From positions 124,001-188,000 of the forward strand of contig NZ_JACHXS010000010.1 in the NCBI RefSeq assembly GCF_014192225.1: 64,000 bases of DNA, read 5' to 3'. Within the stretch, counting starts at the first letter, position 1, and each line of letters begins with the position of its first letter. The DNA comes from Pseudoduganella umbonata (GTDB lineage: Bacteria > Pseudomonadota > Gammaproteobacteria > Burkholderiales > Burkholderiaceae_D). A program made the position numbers and the translations under genes. This document shows, in pieces, positions 41,962 through 50,932 of the stretch. A model generated the notes under the pieces. That model searched no databases. It worked only from the letters and a program-made list of their open reading frames with translations, and had not been told where the DNA came from.

Positions 41962-43365
41962 TCAGCGGCCTCCCCGGAACATGACGACCTTGAAGGTGTC
42001 GATCAACACCAGCACGTCGAGCAGCAGGCTGTTGTTCTTGACGTAGTACAGGTCGTATTGAAGTTTTTGCACTGCGTCCTCGACCGAATCGCCGTAGCCA
42101 TAGCGCACTTGTGCCCAGCCCGTAATGCCGGGTTTAATGCTATGCCGCACGTTGTAGTAGGGTACGCGCTCGGTCAACTGCTCAACGAAATACGGCCGCT
42201 CGGGCCTCGGGCCGACAAAGCTCATCTCGCCCTTCAACACATTCAGGATCTGCGGCAGTTCGTCGATCCGCAGCTTGCGGATAATATTGCCGATACGGGT
42301 CACGCGTGGATCGTTCTTCGCTGCCCACTGCGGCTTGCCGCCCGACTCTGCATTGGTGAACATGCTACGGAACTTCAGCACGCGGAACACATTGCCGTTT
42401 TTGCCGACCCGCTCCTGCGAATAAAAAATCGGTGCTCGGTCTTCGATGTAGATCGCCAGTGCCGTTATCAGCATCACCGGGAGCGACACCACCAGCAACA
42501 GCAGGCTTGCGGCAACGTCGAAGCTGCGCTTCATGAAGGTACGCACCCAGCTCTGGTCGAAGCCTCCACCGAATACCAGCCAGCTCGGCTGCACGGAATC
42601 CACACGGATCTGGCACGTTTCACGTTCAAAGAACGTGGTCGAATCGGTGACGTTGATGCCGTACAGCTTGCAATCGAGCAGCTCCTTGATGGGGAACGTG
42701 CCACCACGCCGGTTTTGCACGGATACGACAATCTCGCTGACGCGATGCTGCCGTGCCAGCTGTACCAGCGATTTGCCATGATCCAGTGCCAGAAGGCGTT
42801 CGCGCGGTACGGTAATGTCTTCGCCGGGAACCGATACATAACCGGCTACGTGGTACTTGTGATAGCTGCCGCTGCGCGTTACCAGCTCACCGCATTCCTT
42901 GGCCAATTGACCGCAGCCCACAAAGATGATGCGCGACTCGAGGATCGAAAGCTCCGAACTTTTCAGGAATACCATACGCGCCAGCACGATGCCGGTGCCG
43001 GAAATGCAGAACACCAGGATCAAAATGCCGCGGCCGAAATACAGGTCCGGTGCCAGATAGAACACCAGCGTAAGGATGCAGAAGCCCATCGCGAACGAAG
43101 GCATCAGCTGAAGGAAAAACGGGTTGCGCAAGCCTTCGCTGACCTTGACCTGGTACATGCCCAGTGCGCTCATCGAAAACACGATGGCGGCCGCAAACAC
43201 GCAGGCCGACATGAAGAAATGATCGAGCTTTGGCAGCACGAATTCGTCGCCGTCGAATATCCTCAACCCGGCACCGGCATAGAAAGAACCGATGAGGATC
43301 AGGACCTCCAGGAACAACAGGCTGAACACTACCTTGGATATGTAGTGGTTGGAAATTCTCAACAT
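41962..43365 (-). CDS. XrtA-system polyprenyl-phosphate sugar phosphotransferase (TIGR03013-like)
   Basis: A 467-residue WbaP/WcaJ-type enzyme that starts the repeat unit by moving a sugar-1-phosphate onto undecaprenyl phosphate. It has four to five N-terminal membrane helices, a CoA-binding-like domain, a further helix, and the catalytic C-terminal domain (KRSFDVAASLLLLVV, APIFYSQERVGKNGNVFRVLKFRSM, LRKLRIDELPQILNVLKGEMSFVGPRPERPYF and KPGITGWAQVRYGYG). ATG at 43365. It lies between PrsK and the TviC-like gene in the leftward group. Confidence 0.93.
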   Translation of the reverse strand: MLRISNHYISKVVFSLLFLEVLILIGSFYAGAGLRIFDGDEFVLPKLDHFFMSACVFAAAIVFSMSALGMYQVKVSEGLRNPFFLQLMPSFAMGFCILTLVFYLAPDLYFGRGILILVFCISGTGIVLARMVFLKSSELSILESRIIFVGCGQLAKECGELVTRSGSYHKYHVAGYVSVPGEDITVPRERLLALDHGKSLVQLARQHRVSEIVVSVQNRRGGTFPIKELLDCKLYGINVTDSTTFFERETCQIRVDSVQPSWLVFGGGFDQSWVRTFMKRSFDVAASLLLLVVSLPVMLITALAIYIEDRAPIFYSQERVGKNGNVFRVLKFRSMFTNAESGGKPQWAAKNDPRVTRIGNIIRKLRIDELPQILNVLKGEMSFVGPRPERPYFVEQLTERVPYYNVRHSIKPGITGWAQVRYGYGDSVEDAVQKLQYDLYYVKNNSLLLDVLVLIDTFKVVMFRGGR

Positions 43366-43434
43366 TTTTACCCCCCAGGGCGTACACCTAGTTCTTATTC
43401 CCGTACCGTCGGCCGCGGCTTGTGGAACTACTTT

Positions 43435-44481
43435 TCAGCTGGCGCTAGCCAGGTGTTGCACGTACCAATCCATTGCTTCCCTGAGCCCGGCGCCGATGTC
43501 ATGCGTCGGCGCATAGCCCAGTGATTCACGCGCCCGGGTAATATCGGCCTGCGAATGGCGCACGTCGCCGGCCCTGAAGTTCTTGTATTGCGGTTGTGCG
43601 TCCTGCAGGTGGGGAAAACGTTCCTGCAGCAGTTCGCGCATCATGTGGTACAGCTCGTTGAGGCTCGTGCGCTCATTCAGCGCCACGTTGTAGACGGTAT
43701 TGATTGCAGTCGACGCGGTGGCCAGCGCAGCGAGCAGATTGGCCTGCACAACGTTGTCGATGAAGCAGAAGTCGCGGCTGGTTTCGCCATCCCCGTTGAT
43801 GAAAACAGGCCGGTTGCCGATCATCGCCGCCACCCACTGCGGGATTACCGCGGCGTATGCGCCTTGCGGATCCTGCCGTGGACCGAACACGTTGAAGTAG
43901 CGCAGGCCGATAGCCTCGACACCGTAGCAGCGTGCGAATACGTCGGCATACAGCTCGTTGACGTACTTCGTCACGGCATATGGCGACAGCGGCTTGCCGA
44001 TCCGGTCTTCCATCTTCGGCAGGCCCGGATGATCGCCATAGGTGGAACTGGAGGCGGCATACACGAAGCGTTTTACCTTGGCGTCGCGCGCCGCTACCAG
44101 CATATTCACGAAGCCGTTCACGTTCACATCGTGCGTGCGCTTGGGATCCTCGATCGAGCGGGTGACGGAACCAAGTGCCGCTTCATGCAGCACGAAGTCG
44201 ATACCCTCGCAGGCGCGGGCGCACGTATCGGCATCGCGAATATCACCTTCGATGAAATGGAAAGCGGCCCAGCACTGCCCGCCAACGGCCTCGCGCACCT
44301 GCTCGAGATTATGTCGGTGGCCGGTGGAGAAATTGTCCAGGCCAGTCACATGCTGGCCGAGTTTCAGCAGCGCCTCGGCCAGGTTGGAGCCAATAAAACC
44401 AGCAGCACCTGTCACGAGCCAGCGATATTGCCGGCCGCGAAGGTGTTCCGCCACGTTGTCGAATTCGCTCACGGCGCGCAT
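43435..44481 (-). CDS. UDP-GlcNAc(A)/GalNAc(A) 4-epimerase, TviC/WbpP-like
   Basis: A 348-residue extended short-chain dehydrogenase. NAD-binding TGAAGFIGSNLAEALLKLG near residue 24, AASSSTYGDHP near 143 and the catalytic SPYAVTK (Tyr/Lys) near 165 are visible. The N-terminal pattern and GLDNFSTGHRHNLEQV match WbpP/TviC, which interconvert C4 epimers of UDP-N-acetylhexosamines or their uronic acids. It is 18 bases downstream of the TviB-like gene, so the pair probably makes UDP-GalNAcA. Confidence 0.88.
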   Translation of the reverse strand: MRAVSEFDNVAEHLRGRQYRWLVTGAAGFIGSNLAEALLKLGQHVTGLDNFSTGHRHNLEQVREAVGGQCWAAFHFIEGDIRDADTCARACEGIDFVLHEAALGSVTRSIEDPKRTHDVNVNGFVNMLVAARDAKVKRFVYAASSSTYGDHPGLPKMEDRIGKPLSPYAVTKYVNELYADVFARCYGVEAIGLRYFNVFGPRQDPQGAYAAVIPQWVAAMIGNRPVFINGDGETSRDFCFIDNVVQANLLAALATASTAINTVYNVALNERTSLNELYHMMRELLQERFPHLQDAQPQYKNFRAGDVRHSQADITRARESLGYAPTHDIGAGLREAMDWYVQHLASAS

Positions 44482-44499
44482 GCCTTTATCTTCCGGCGT

Positions 44500-45789
44500 T
44501 TACAGGCGCCAGACGGCGTAACCCGCTTCGCGCAGACCTGACAGGGGGAACTGCGATTTGACGTCGATGAAGCAGCCGCAATCGTCCAGCTTCGATGCCA
44601 GGTCGGTGAGCGACAGCGCCAGCAGTTCCTTGTGCGAGACAGCGGCCACCACGGCACTTGCGCGGGGCAGCGCTTCCCAGCTTTCCAGCTTGATGCCGTA
44701 TTCATGCATTGCTTCGTCAGCGTCGGCAACCGGGTCGTACACATGCACGTCAAGACCATACGATTGCAGTTCCGCCACCACATCCGCAACCTTCGAGTTG
44801 CGCAGGTCCGGGCAGTTTTCCTTGAACGTCAGTCCCAGTACGTTGACCTTCGCGCCCTTCACGTGGCAGCCGGTGGCGATCAGTTCCTTGACCGTCTTCT
44901 CCGCCACGAACTTGGCCATGCCATCGTTGATGCGGCGACCGGCCAGGATCACCTGAGGGTGGTAGCCGAGCATTTCGGCCTTGTGCGTCAGGTAATATGG
45001 ATCGACGCCGATGCAGTGCCCACCCACCAGGCCCGGACGGAACGGCAGGAAGTTCCACTTCGTTCCAGCGGCTTGCAGCACTTCGAGCGTGTCGATGCCG
45101 ATCTTGTCGAAGATGATCGCGAGCTCGTTCATCAGTGCGATGTTCAAGTCGCGCTGCGTGTTCTCGATGACTTTCGCCGCTTCGGCTACTTTCACGCTCG
45201 AGGCGCGATACACGCCGGCGGTAATGATCGATTCATACAGTTGCGCCACGGTTTCGAGCGTGGCCGCATCGTCGCCGGAAACCACTTTCAAGATGGTGGT
45301 CAGCGTGTGCTGCTTGTCCCCTGGATTGATCCGCTCCGGCGAGAAACCGATGTGGAAATCTTCCTTCCACTTGAGACCGGACTGCTTTTCAAGGATCGGG
45401 ATGCATACTTCCTCGGTAGCGCCGGGATAGACGGTGGATTCGTAGACAACGATCGCGCCGCGCTTCATGTGCTTGCCGACACTCGTGGAGGCACCGATCA
45501 AGGGACCGAAATCCGGAGTGTGGGCGATGTCCACCGGCGTTGGCACGGCGACCACGATATAGTCGGCCTGCGCCAGCGCCGCAGGGTCTGTCGTCACCGT
45601 CAGGTGGCGGGCTGCCTTCAGCTCGTCCGTCGAGACTTCTCCGGTGGGATCGACGAAGCGCCTGTAATTCTCGACCTTCGTTTCCGACAGGTCAAAGCCG
45701 ATCGTCGTAAGCTTTTTTCCGAACTCTACTGCCAGGGGCAAGCCCACATAGCCAAGCCCCACTACTGCAACGATTTGATCGTTTTCCAT
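44500..45789 (-). CDS. UDP-N-acetylglucosamine 6-dehydrogenase, TviB/WbpO-like
   Basis: A 429-residue nucleotide-sugar dehydrogenase that oxidises C6 of UDP-GlcNAc (or UDP-GalNAc) to a uronic acid with NAD. Motifs are VAVVGLGYVGLPLAVEFG at the N-terminus, VYESTVYPGATEE near 115, VAEAAKVIENTQRDLNIAL near 205 and the catalytic Cys in GGHCIGVDPYY near 257. It is closest in pattern to TviB of Vi antigen synthesis and WbpO. First gene of the leftward precursor group; the control region is 45790-46343. Confidence 0.92.
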   Translation of the reverse strand: MENDQIVAVVGLGYVGLPLAVEFGKKLTTIGFDLSETKVENYRRFVDPTGEVSTDELKAARHLTVTTDPAALAQADYIVVAVPTPVDIAHTPDFGPLIGASTSVGKHMKRGAIVVYESTVYPGATEEVCIPILEKQSGLKWKEDFHIGFSPERINPGDKQHTLTTILKVVSGDDAATLETVAQLYESIITAGVYRASSVKVAEAAKVIENTQRDLNIALMNELAIIFDKIGIDTLEVLQAAGTKWNFLPFRPGLVGGHCIGVDPYYLTHKAEMLGYHPQVILAGRRINDGMAKFVAEKTVKELIATGCHVKGAKVNVLGLTFKENCPDLRNSKVADVVAELQSYGLDVHVYDPVADADEAMHEYGIKLESWEALPRASAVVAAVSHKELLALSLTDLASKLDDCGCFIDVKSQFPLSGLREAGYAVWRL

Positions 45790-45906
45790 ATCGGGTTCCG
45801 TCCGAGAATTACAATTTGTGTTTATGCCAACTATATATCAAAATTTTAATGTGTGCAATATTGATAACAAGAAATTTCAGTTGGCGTTCGAGAGCCCAGC
45901 GGTCGG

Positions 45907-45922
45907 TCGCTATCGATAGCGA
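45907..45922. repeat. 16-bp palindrome, candidate operator
   Basis: TCGCTATCGATAGCGA is a perfect palindrome about 118 bases upstream of the TviB-like start. Its CTATCGATAG core recurs at 46326-46335, immediately before prsT. A dimeric regulator site shared by the two divergent genes would explain both copies. Confidence 0.45.
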
Positions 45923-46325
45923 TCATTGTCTACTAGAAATTGCAGGAATGATACGACTAAATTTTACATTGATGGCTCGACCACTCCCAGCGCTAACGCA
46001 AGCTCTCGCTGCATGAAGGACCCGATAGTTAAATTGGCAATGCCGGAAAGCATAACCTTATTGACAACTGAGAATGTCAGGAAATTGTCGAACTGACAGT
46101 AAAAAAGTCAAAGCGTTGCGCAGGCACATCAGCTAGGTTTTCCCACAGGAAATTACCCGGCAAGTACCCAGCTTCTCGCATCACTTCCAAGCCGATTGAC
46201 CCTTATCCGACTTGCCTCACGTCGTCAATTGTTGCATATACATAATTTAATTTTGTTAACACGTTTGAGTTTCCGCAGTATATGATCTCCGGTGCTGGCG
46301 CCCAGCATGATCGCGCTCGACAGTG

Positions 46326-46335
46326 CTATCGATAG
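46326..46335. promoter_or_regulatory. Second copy of the palindrome core, overlapping the prsT ribosome-binding site
   Basis: CTATCGATAG (preceded by G, so 11 bases match the upstream copy) runs into AGGATG, the Shine-Dalgarno sequence of prsT, whose ATG is at 46344. Protein or RNA bound here would block ribosome access. Chance occurrence of a 10-base palindrome is possible. Confidence 0.4.
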
Positions 46336-46343
46336 GATGATCT

Positions 46344-49109
46344 ATGCATTTCAGACTGAACAAAAAGCAAATGGCCGCGGCGCTTGTCGTCGCTCTTTCG
46401 GCAATCACAGGCTGCTCGAAGGATGAGTCACCCGAACAGTTGATTGCCCAGGCAAAGCAATATGAAAGCAAGGGCGACAGCAAGGCTGCGATCATCCAGC
46501 TCAAGAACGCCTTGCAGGCCAAGCCTGACGACGCCGCTGCCCGGTTAGCGCTGGGACGGCTGTACTTGAAGACTGGCGATCATGCTTCGGCCGAGAAGGA
46601 GTTGCGGCGGGCCATGGAGCTGAGCAAGAATCGCGCTGAGGTCCTGCCGGTATTCGCGAAATCCCTCCTCTTGCAAAACAAGTCACAAGAGGTACTCGAC
46701 GTAACGGCCTCGACGCCCCCCGACGCCACCCTGCTGAGTTTGCGCGGCGACGCGTTCCTCTTGCTGCAAAAGCTGGACGATTCCCGTCAAGCCTTCGATA
46801 GTGCATTGAAACTGGAACCGACCAATAGCGATGCACTGAACGGCCTCGCACGCCATGCGCTGATCAAGAACGACGTCGACACCGCTGTTCGCCTGGCGGA
46901 CAGCGCTATCTCGCACAATCCATCCGACGTGGATGCACTCATGTTCCGCGCCGATCTCGACAAGGCAATGGGCAAGCCGGATGCGGCAAGGGCAACGTAC
47001 GACAAGGTGCTGAAAGTCAATCCGGATACGGGCGCCGCCTACCTGCAAAAGGCATACCTCGACATCGACCAGAAGAAGTTCGATGCCGCCCGCGCCGACA
47101 TTGCGGCACTGAGAAAAGTAGCCCCGGGAAATGTGCTGGCATATCACGCACAAGCCCTGCTCGAGTTCACGGAAGGTAAATACAAGGAAGCGCTGGCCAG
47201 TATCCAGGGCCTCCTGAAAGTGGCTCCGGACCATATGCCCAGCCAGTTGCTGGCCGGCGCCACCCAGTTCACGCTGGGTTCGCTCCCTCAGGCCGAGCAG
47301 CACTTGAAACGATACATCGAGTCGGACCCGGGCAACATTTATGCGCGCAAGATGCTTGCATCGGTCTACGTGGGATTAAACCAGCCACAGGACGCGCTGG
47401 CCCAGCTGAAGACAACGCTCGATACCTCCACCGATACCGCGCTGCTCAACATCGGAGGCCGTGCGTACCTGAACCTGAAGCAATACGACAACGCCATTGC
47501 CACCTACGAGCGGGCGATCGGACTGAAGCCGGCGGACACGCAGCTGCATGTCGGACTCGGCCTGGCGAAAATGAGCAAGGGGGACAGCACCGGCGCGATA
47601 AAGGCCATGCGCAAAGGCCTGGAACTGAGCGCGCCAACTGCGGTCGACGCCGGCATCGTGCTGGGCATGACGCATCTGCAATTGCGCCAGTATTCCGAAG
47701 CGCTGGCCGTGATCAACCAGATGGTGCAGCGTGTGCCGAACAGTGCGCTGCTGCATAACCTCAAGGGCGGTGCACTGCTGGGCCTGAACGACCGCGCCGC
47801 CGCGCGCGCCGCGTTCGAAAAATCGATGCAGCTGGAACCGTCTTATTTCACGGCGGTCAACAACCTGGCGCGTATGGACATCGCCGACAAGAAACCGGAA
47901 GCGGCACGCCAGCGCTACCAGGCATTTGTCGACAAGAATGCCGGCAGCGCTGAATCGATGCTGGCCCTGGCCGACCTCGCACTCGCGGAAAACAAGCAGG
48001 CCGACGCCACGAAGTGGCTGGAAAAAGCCCATGCGGCCGAGCCAAAGCTGTCTGGGCCAGCCCTTCGACTGACGCAGCAGTATCTTGCCATCGGCGAAAA
48101 ACGCAAGGCGCTGACGCTGATCTCCGCCATGCAAGTCGCCGACCCTGAAAACCCGATGCTTCTCGACATGCTGGGCAAGGCACACGCGGCAAACGATAAC
48201 AAGATTGCCGCGCTGGAAGCCTATGGCCGGCTCGCCGTCGTGAAACCTCGCACGAGCGGCATTACGGCACGGTTGGCTGCAGCGTACGAGGAACTGGGTG
48301 AACGCGACCTTGCAGCCGATGTCTTGCGCAAGGCACATACCGAGCGTCCGGATGACGTAGCGATCAAACTGGCACGCATCGCTGTCGAAGTGCGCCGCGG
48401 TAATCATGAGCAAGCGATCATGTTCGCGCGTGAAGTGCAGGCCCGTCCGGCCAGCAAGCTTCCCGGATTGATCGTCGAAGCCGAAGTACGCGAAGCACAG
48501 CAAAAGCCGGACCTCGCGATTCCGCTCTACCAGCGCGCTTTGCAGGAAAGCAAGGGGTCTTCACCGCTGCGCATCAAGCTGGCCAATGCCTATCGCCAGG
48601 CGGGCCGTCCCGACGAAGCGTTGAGATTGGTCCAGCAGTGGCGCAACGAACGGCCGAAGGACAATGCCATCGGCGTCTACCTTGGCGAACTGTATGTCGC
48701 GCATAAGAAATACCCTGCCGCGATCGAGACGTTCACGGCCCTGCTGAAAGAGCTGCCCAACAATGGGGTCATCTTGAACAACCTGGCGCTGGCGTACCAG
48801 GCCACGGGCGATGCACGGGCGCTGGCAACCGCGGAACAAGCCCTGAAGGCGCTTCCGCAGAGCGGCGCAGCGATGGATACACTCGGCTGGATGCTGGTCG
48901 ACAAAGGCGACCTTGCCCGCGGCTTGCCATTGCTGAAGAAGGCCAGCGCAGCGGAACCGGGTGCAGCCGACATTCGCTACCATCTTGCCGCCGCGCACGC
49001 GCGCAACAACGACAAGGCGGCGGCACGCAAGGAGCTGGAAACCCTGCTGGCCGAGAAAAGCGACGTCGCCCAGGCAGAGCAGGCGCGCGCCCTGCTGAAA
49101 CAGCTCTGA
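46344..49109 (+). CDS. prsT: PrsT, XrtA/PEP-CTERM-system TPR-repeat lipoprotein
   Basis: A 921-residue lipoprotein of the TIGR02917 family. A signal peptide with lipobox ITGC (Cys near residue 24) is followed by about twenty tetratricopeptide repeats that fill the rest of the chain (for example GDSKAAIIQLKNALQAKPDD and YDNAIATYERAIGLKPADT). It is probably a large periplasmic scaffold of EPS assembly. It is transcribed alone, divergent from the TviB-like gene. Named for its constant company with PrsK and PrsR. Confidence 0.92.
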   Translation: MHFRLNKKQMAAALVVALSAITGCSKDESPEQLIAQAKQYESKGDSKAAIIQLKNALQAKPDDAAARLALGRLYLKTGDHASAEKELRRAMELSKNRAEVLPVFAKSLLLQNKSQEVLDVTASTPPDATLLSLRGDAFLLLQKLDDSRQAFDSALKLEPTNSDALNGLARHALIKNDVDTAVRLADSAISHNPSDVDALMFRADLDKAMGKPDAARATYDKVLKVNPDTGAAYLQKAYLDIDQKKFDAARADIAALRKVAPGNVLAYHAQALLEFTEGKYKEALASIQGLLKVAPDHMPSQLLAGATQFTLGSLPQAEQHLKRYIESDPGNIYARKMLASVYVGLNQPQDALAQLKTTLDTSTDTALLNIGGRAYLNLKQYDNAIATYERAIGLKPADTQLHVGLGLAKMSKGDSTGAIKAMRKGLELSAPTAVDAGIVLGMTHLQLRQYSEALAVINQMVQRVPNSALLHNLKGGALLGLNDRAAARAAFEKSMQLEPSYFTAVNNLARMDIADKKPEAARQRYQAFVDKNAGSAESMLALADLALAENKQADATKWLEKAHAAEPKLSGPALRLTQQYLAIGEKRKALTLISAMQVADPENPMLLDMLGKAHAANDNKIAALEAYGRLAVVKPRTSGITARLAAAYEELGERDLAADVLRKAHTERPDDVAIKLARIAVEVRRGNHEQAIMFAREVQARPASKLPGLIVEAEVREAQQKPDLAIPLYQRALQESKGSSPLRIKLANAYRQAGRPDEALRLVQQWRNERPKDNAIGVYLGELYVAHKKYPAAIETFTALLKELPNNGVILNNLALAYQATGDARALATAEQALKALPQSGAAMDTLGWMLVDKGDLARGLPLLKKASAAEPGAADIRYHLAAAHARNNDKAAARKELETLLAEKSDVAQAEQARALLKQL

Positions 49110-49188
49110 CCGCTCGGCTGCCGGCAACGGTCATGCCGGCGCCATGCCTGCCGGCGGTGTCACCCTCGGCAGCGGGATCCGCGTCCGG

Positions 49189-50727
49189 TCAGGGGCTGTA
49201 GCGACCGGGGGCGATGACGCCGTTCGGGTCGAGCGCTTGCTTGATCGCCCCGACCGCCTGCCAATAAGGATCGACCGGGTCGACAACGCTTTCCATCATG
49301 TCCGCGCGGGCGCGGTAAACCTCGAGCTGCCGTGAACGCAGGTAAGCATGCAGCGCATCGGCGGTCGCGCGGGCCGCTGCCGCCTCATCCGCATTGCTGC
49401 GGTCGAACAACAGGTTGATCACCGCCACCAGCGACGTGGCGGTTTCGATATTGATCGTCATGTACAGCTCGAACGGCCGGGCTACTTCCTCGAGCTCGCG
49501 GACGATCCTCGCCACCAGGGCGCCGTTCATCGGCAAGGCGGGATTGATGAAGATCAGGCCGCAATTTGTCTTGTCGAGCTGCGTGGCCGGCAGGTCGCTG
49601 CGGCCATACCGCCACAGCAGATTGTCGATCGCCGCATCGGTGGGCTGGCCGAGCGCCAGCACATGCAGTGGCCGGATCGCGGCGATGGCCGCGGCATTCG
49701 TTCGTGCCACGCGGAAAAAGCGCAGCGCGTGCATTACCCGGTAACCCAGGGCCAGCTTTTCCTCGCTCAACACGCGCACTGTCGCGATATCGCCCATCCG
49801 CTTGCGCACTTCGGCAAGATTCGCACGCACCTGCGCTGCCGTGCCGGTAACGGCCCCCAGGCTGGTCCAGTCGCCTTTGGCGATCAGCGCCAGCGCTTCC
49901 CTGGCTTCCGCAGCGGCTGCTTCAGGCGTGCGGCCGCATTCCTTTTCAAGGTAGGTAGTAATGCCGTACATCAGCGATGCATGGCTGCGCTGGCGGTTGC
50001 CGATATGCGTGACGGAGTCCATCACGGCGTCCCGTTTCAGCTCTGCGAGCCGGTCGATGAAGGCCGCAAGGTCCTTGCCGTCGCGCAGTCCGAGCGATAC
50101 CGCGACGGCCTGCGGGCGCTTGGGGACCAGGCGGAAACAGGCACTCGTCACGATGCCGCAGTTACCCTGGAAAAACAGGCCGTCCAGAATCGGGCCCAGC
50201 CCGTAAGGATGGCTGTGCGCCAGCGGCGATGCTTCGCCGAGCCGGCGAAAACCGGTACGCACGAGCTCACCGGTCCCCATGACGACTTCCAGGCCGAACA
50301 AGTCTTCCTTGCGCGGACCGAAATAGCCCACGCCGCGGTCCAGCGCATTGCCGATGATGCTGGTCTCGCGTGCCGAACCGGTAGCGTTGAAGGCAAGATC
50401 GGGGTGATGCTGTTGCAGCCAGGCATACAGTCCCTGCTGGGTGACGCCGGGCTCGATGACGGCCACCGGATTGCCGCGCGAGATCTCCGCTGCATTGCGG
50501 ATCGCCGTCATCCGGCTGAGATCGAGTTGGATACAGGTTGGCCGAACGGGAGACGCGCTCCCATAGCCGAAGTTGAGGCCGGTCGAGACGGGGTTGATGG
50601 TCCATCCCCGGCGATTGGCAAGCCGGACGATGCGCTGTACCTGGGCGGTGGTGCGCGGCCGCAGGATGCGCCCTCCCGGTTGCGCCAAGCCTGTAACGTT
50701 GGAAGTGTCTGCGGTATGTCTTGGCAT
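49189..50727 (-). CDS. FAD-dependent oxidoreductase, vanillyl-alcohol-oxidase type
   Basis: A 512-residue flavoprotein of the VAO/PCMH family. The N-terminal FAD-binding region shows RPRTTAQVQRIVRLANRRGW and PVSTGLNFGYGSASPV (about 20-60), and ATGSARETSIIGNALDRGVGY near 115 is the pyrophosphate-binding loop. The C-terminal substrate domain ends DPNGVIAPGRYSP, a typical VAO closing motif. Substrate unknown: phenols, sugars or hydroxy acids are all used by relatives. ATG at 50727 is chosen over a TTG three codons upstream. It has no clear link with the EPS genes around it. Confidence 0.83.
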   Translation of the reverse strand: MPRHTADTSNVTGLAQPGGRILRPRTTAQVQRIVRLANRRGWTINPVSTGLNFGYGSASPVRPTCIQLDLSRMTAIRNAAEISRGNPVAVIEPGVTQQGLYAWLQQHHPDLAFNATGSARETSIIGNALDRGVGYFGPRKEDLFGLEVVMGTGELVRTGFRRLGEASPLAHSHPYGLGPILDGLFFQGNCGIVTSACFRLVPKRPQAVAVSLGLRDGKDLAAFIDRLAELKRDAVMDSVTHIGNRQRSHASLMYGITTYLEKECGRTPEAAAAEAREALALIAKGDWTSLGAVTGTAAQVRANLAEVRKRMGDIATVRVLSEEKLALGYRVMHALRFFRVARTNAAAIAAIRPLHVLALGQPTDAAIDNLLWRYGRSDLPATQLDKTNCGLIFINPALPMNGALVARIVRELEEVARPFELYMTINIETATSLVAVINLLFDRSNADEAAAARATADALHAYLRSRQLEVYRARADMMESVVDPVDPYWQAVGAIKQALDPNGVIAPGRYSP

Positions 50728-50858
50728 GATGACCAATCGGGATAGAGGCCATCAGTGTACCTGACCGGGCTCCGCCCAGACCACTCGACATGTGGTCCAC
50801 ACCGGGCGGTTCGGGTAATGGAGGTTACGTGAGGTGTGGCACGCCCAGGCTGTCAAGA

Positions 50859-50879
50859 GTGCGCCCATGCCGGGCGCAC
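50859..50879. repeat. Hairpin GTGCGCCC/GGGCGCAC
   Basis: A perfect 8-bp inverted repeat (50859-50866 and 50872-50879) with loop ATGCC, eight bases beyond the terminator of the PEP-CTERM gene. No T-run. It may be a second transcription barrier before the FAD oxidase gene. Confidence 0.4.
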
Positions 50880-50882
50880 ATG

Positions 50883-50908
50883 AAAAAAGCCCGGGTATAC
50901 CCGGGCTT
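50883..50908 (-). terminator. Rho-independent terminator of the PEP-CTERM gene
   Basis: On the minus strand AAGCCCGGG (from 50908) pairs with CCCGGGCTT across a TATA loop, then six T residues (50883-50888 read in reverse) follow. It lies 25 bases after the stop codon of the PEP-CTERM gene and has all the marks of an intrinsic terminator. Confidence 0.9.
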
Positions 50909-50932
50909 GCTGAAGGACTGAATGCCTCGCGA

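Larger units (their letters stand above)
45790..46343. promoter_or_regulatory. Divergent control region between tviB-like and prsT
   Basis: About 554 AT-rich bases without a convincing gene. It contains a 16-bp palindrome (45907-45922), a shared palindrome core just before prsT (46326-46335), and a cluster of GACA/TGTC half-sites (46061-46100), one part of which (TTGTCGAA at 46085) resembles the left half of the PEP-CTERM-type box. I see no sigma-54 core with correct spacing. GATAGGATGATC before the prsT ATG supplies the ribosome-binding site. Confidence 0.45.

Noticed and set aside
42058..43524. 488-codon plus-strand open frame
   Set aside because: Antisense shadow of the sugar phosphotransferase gene.
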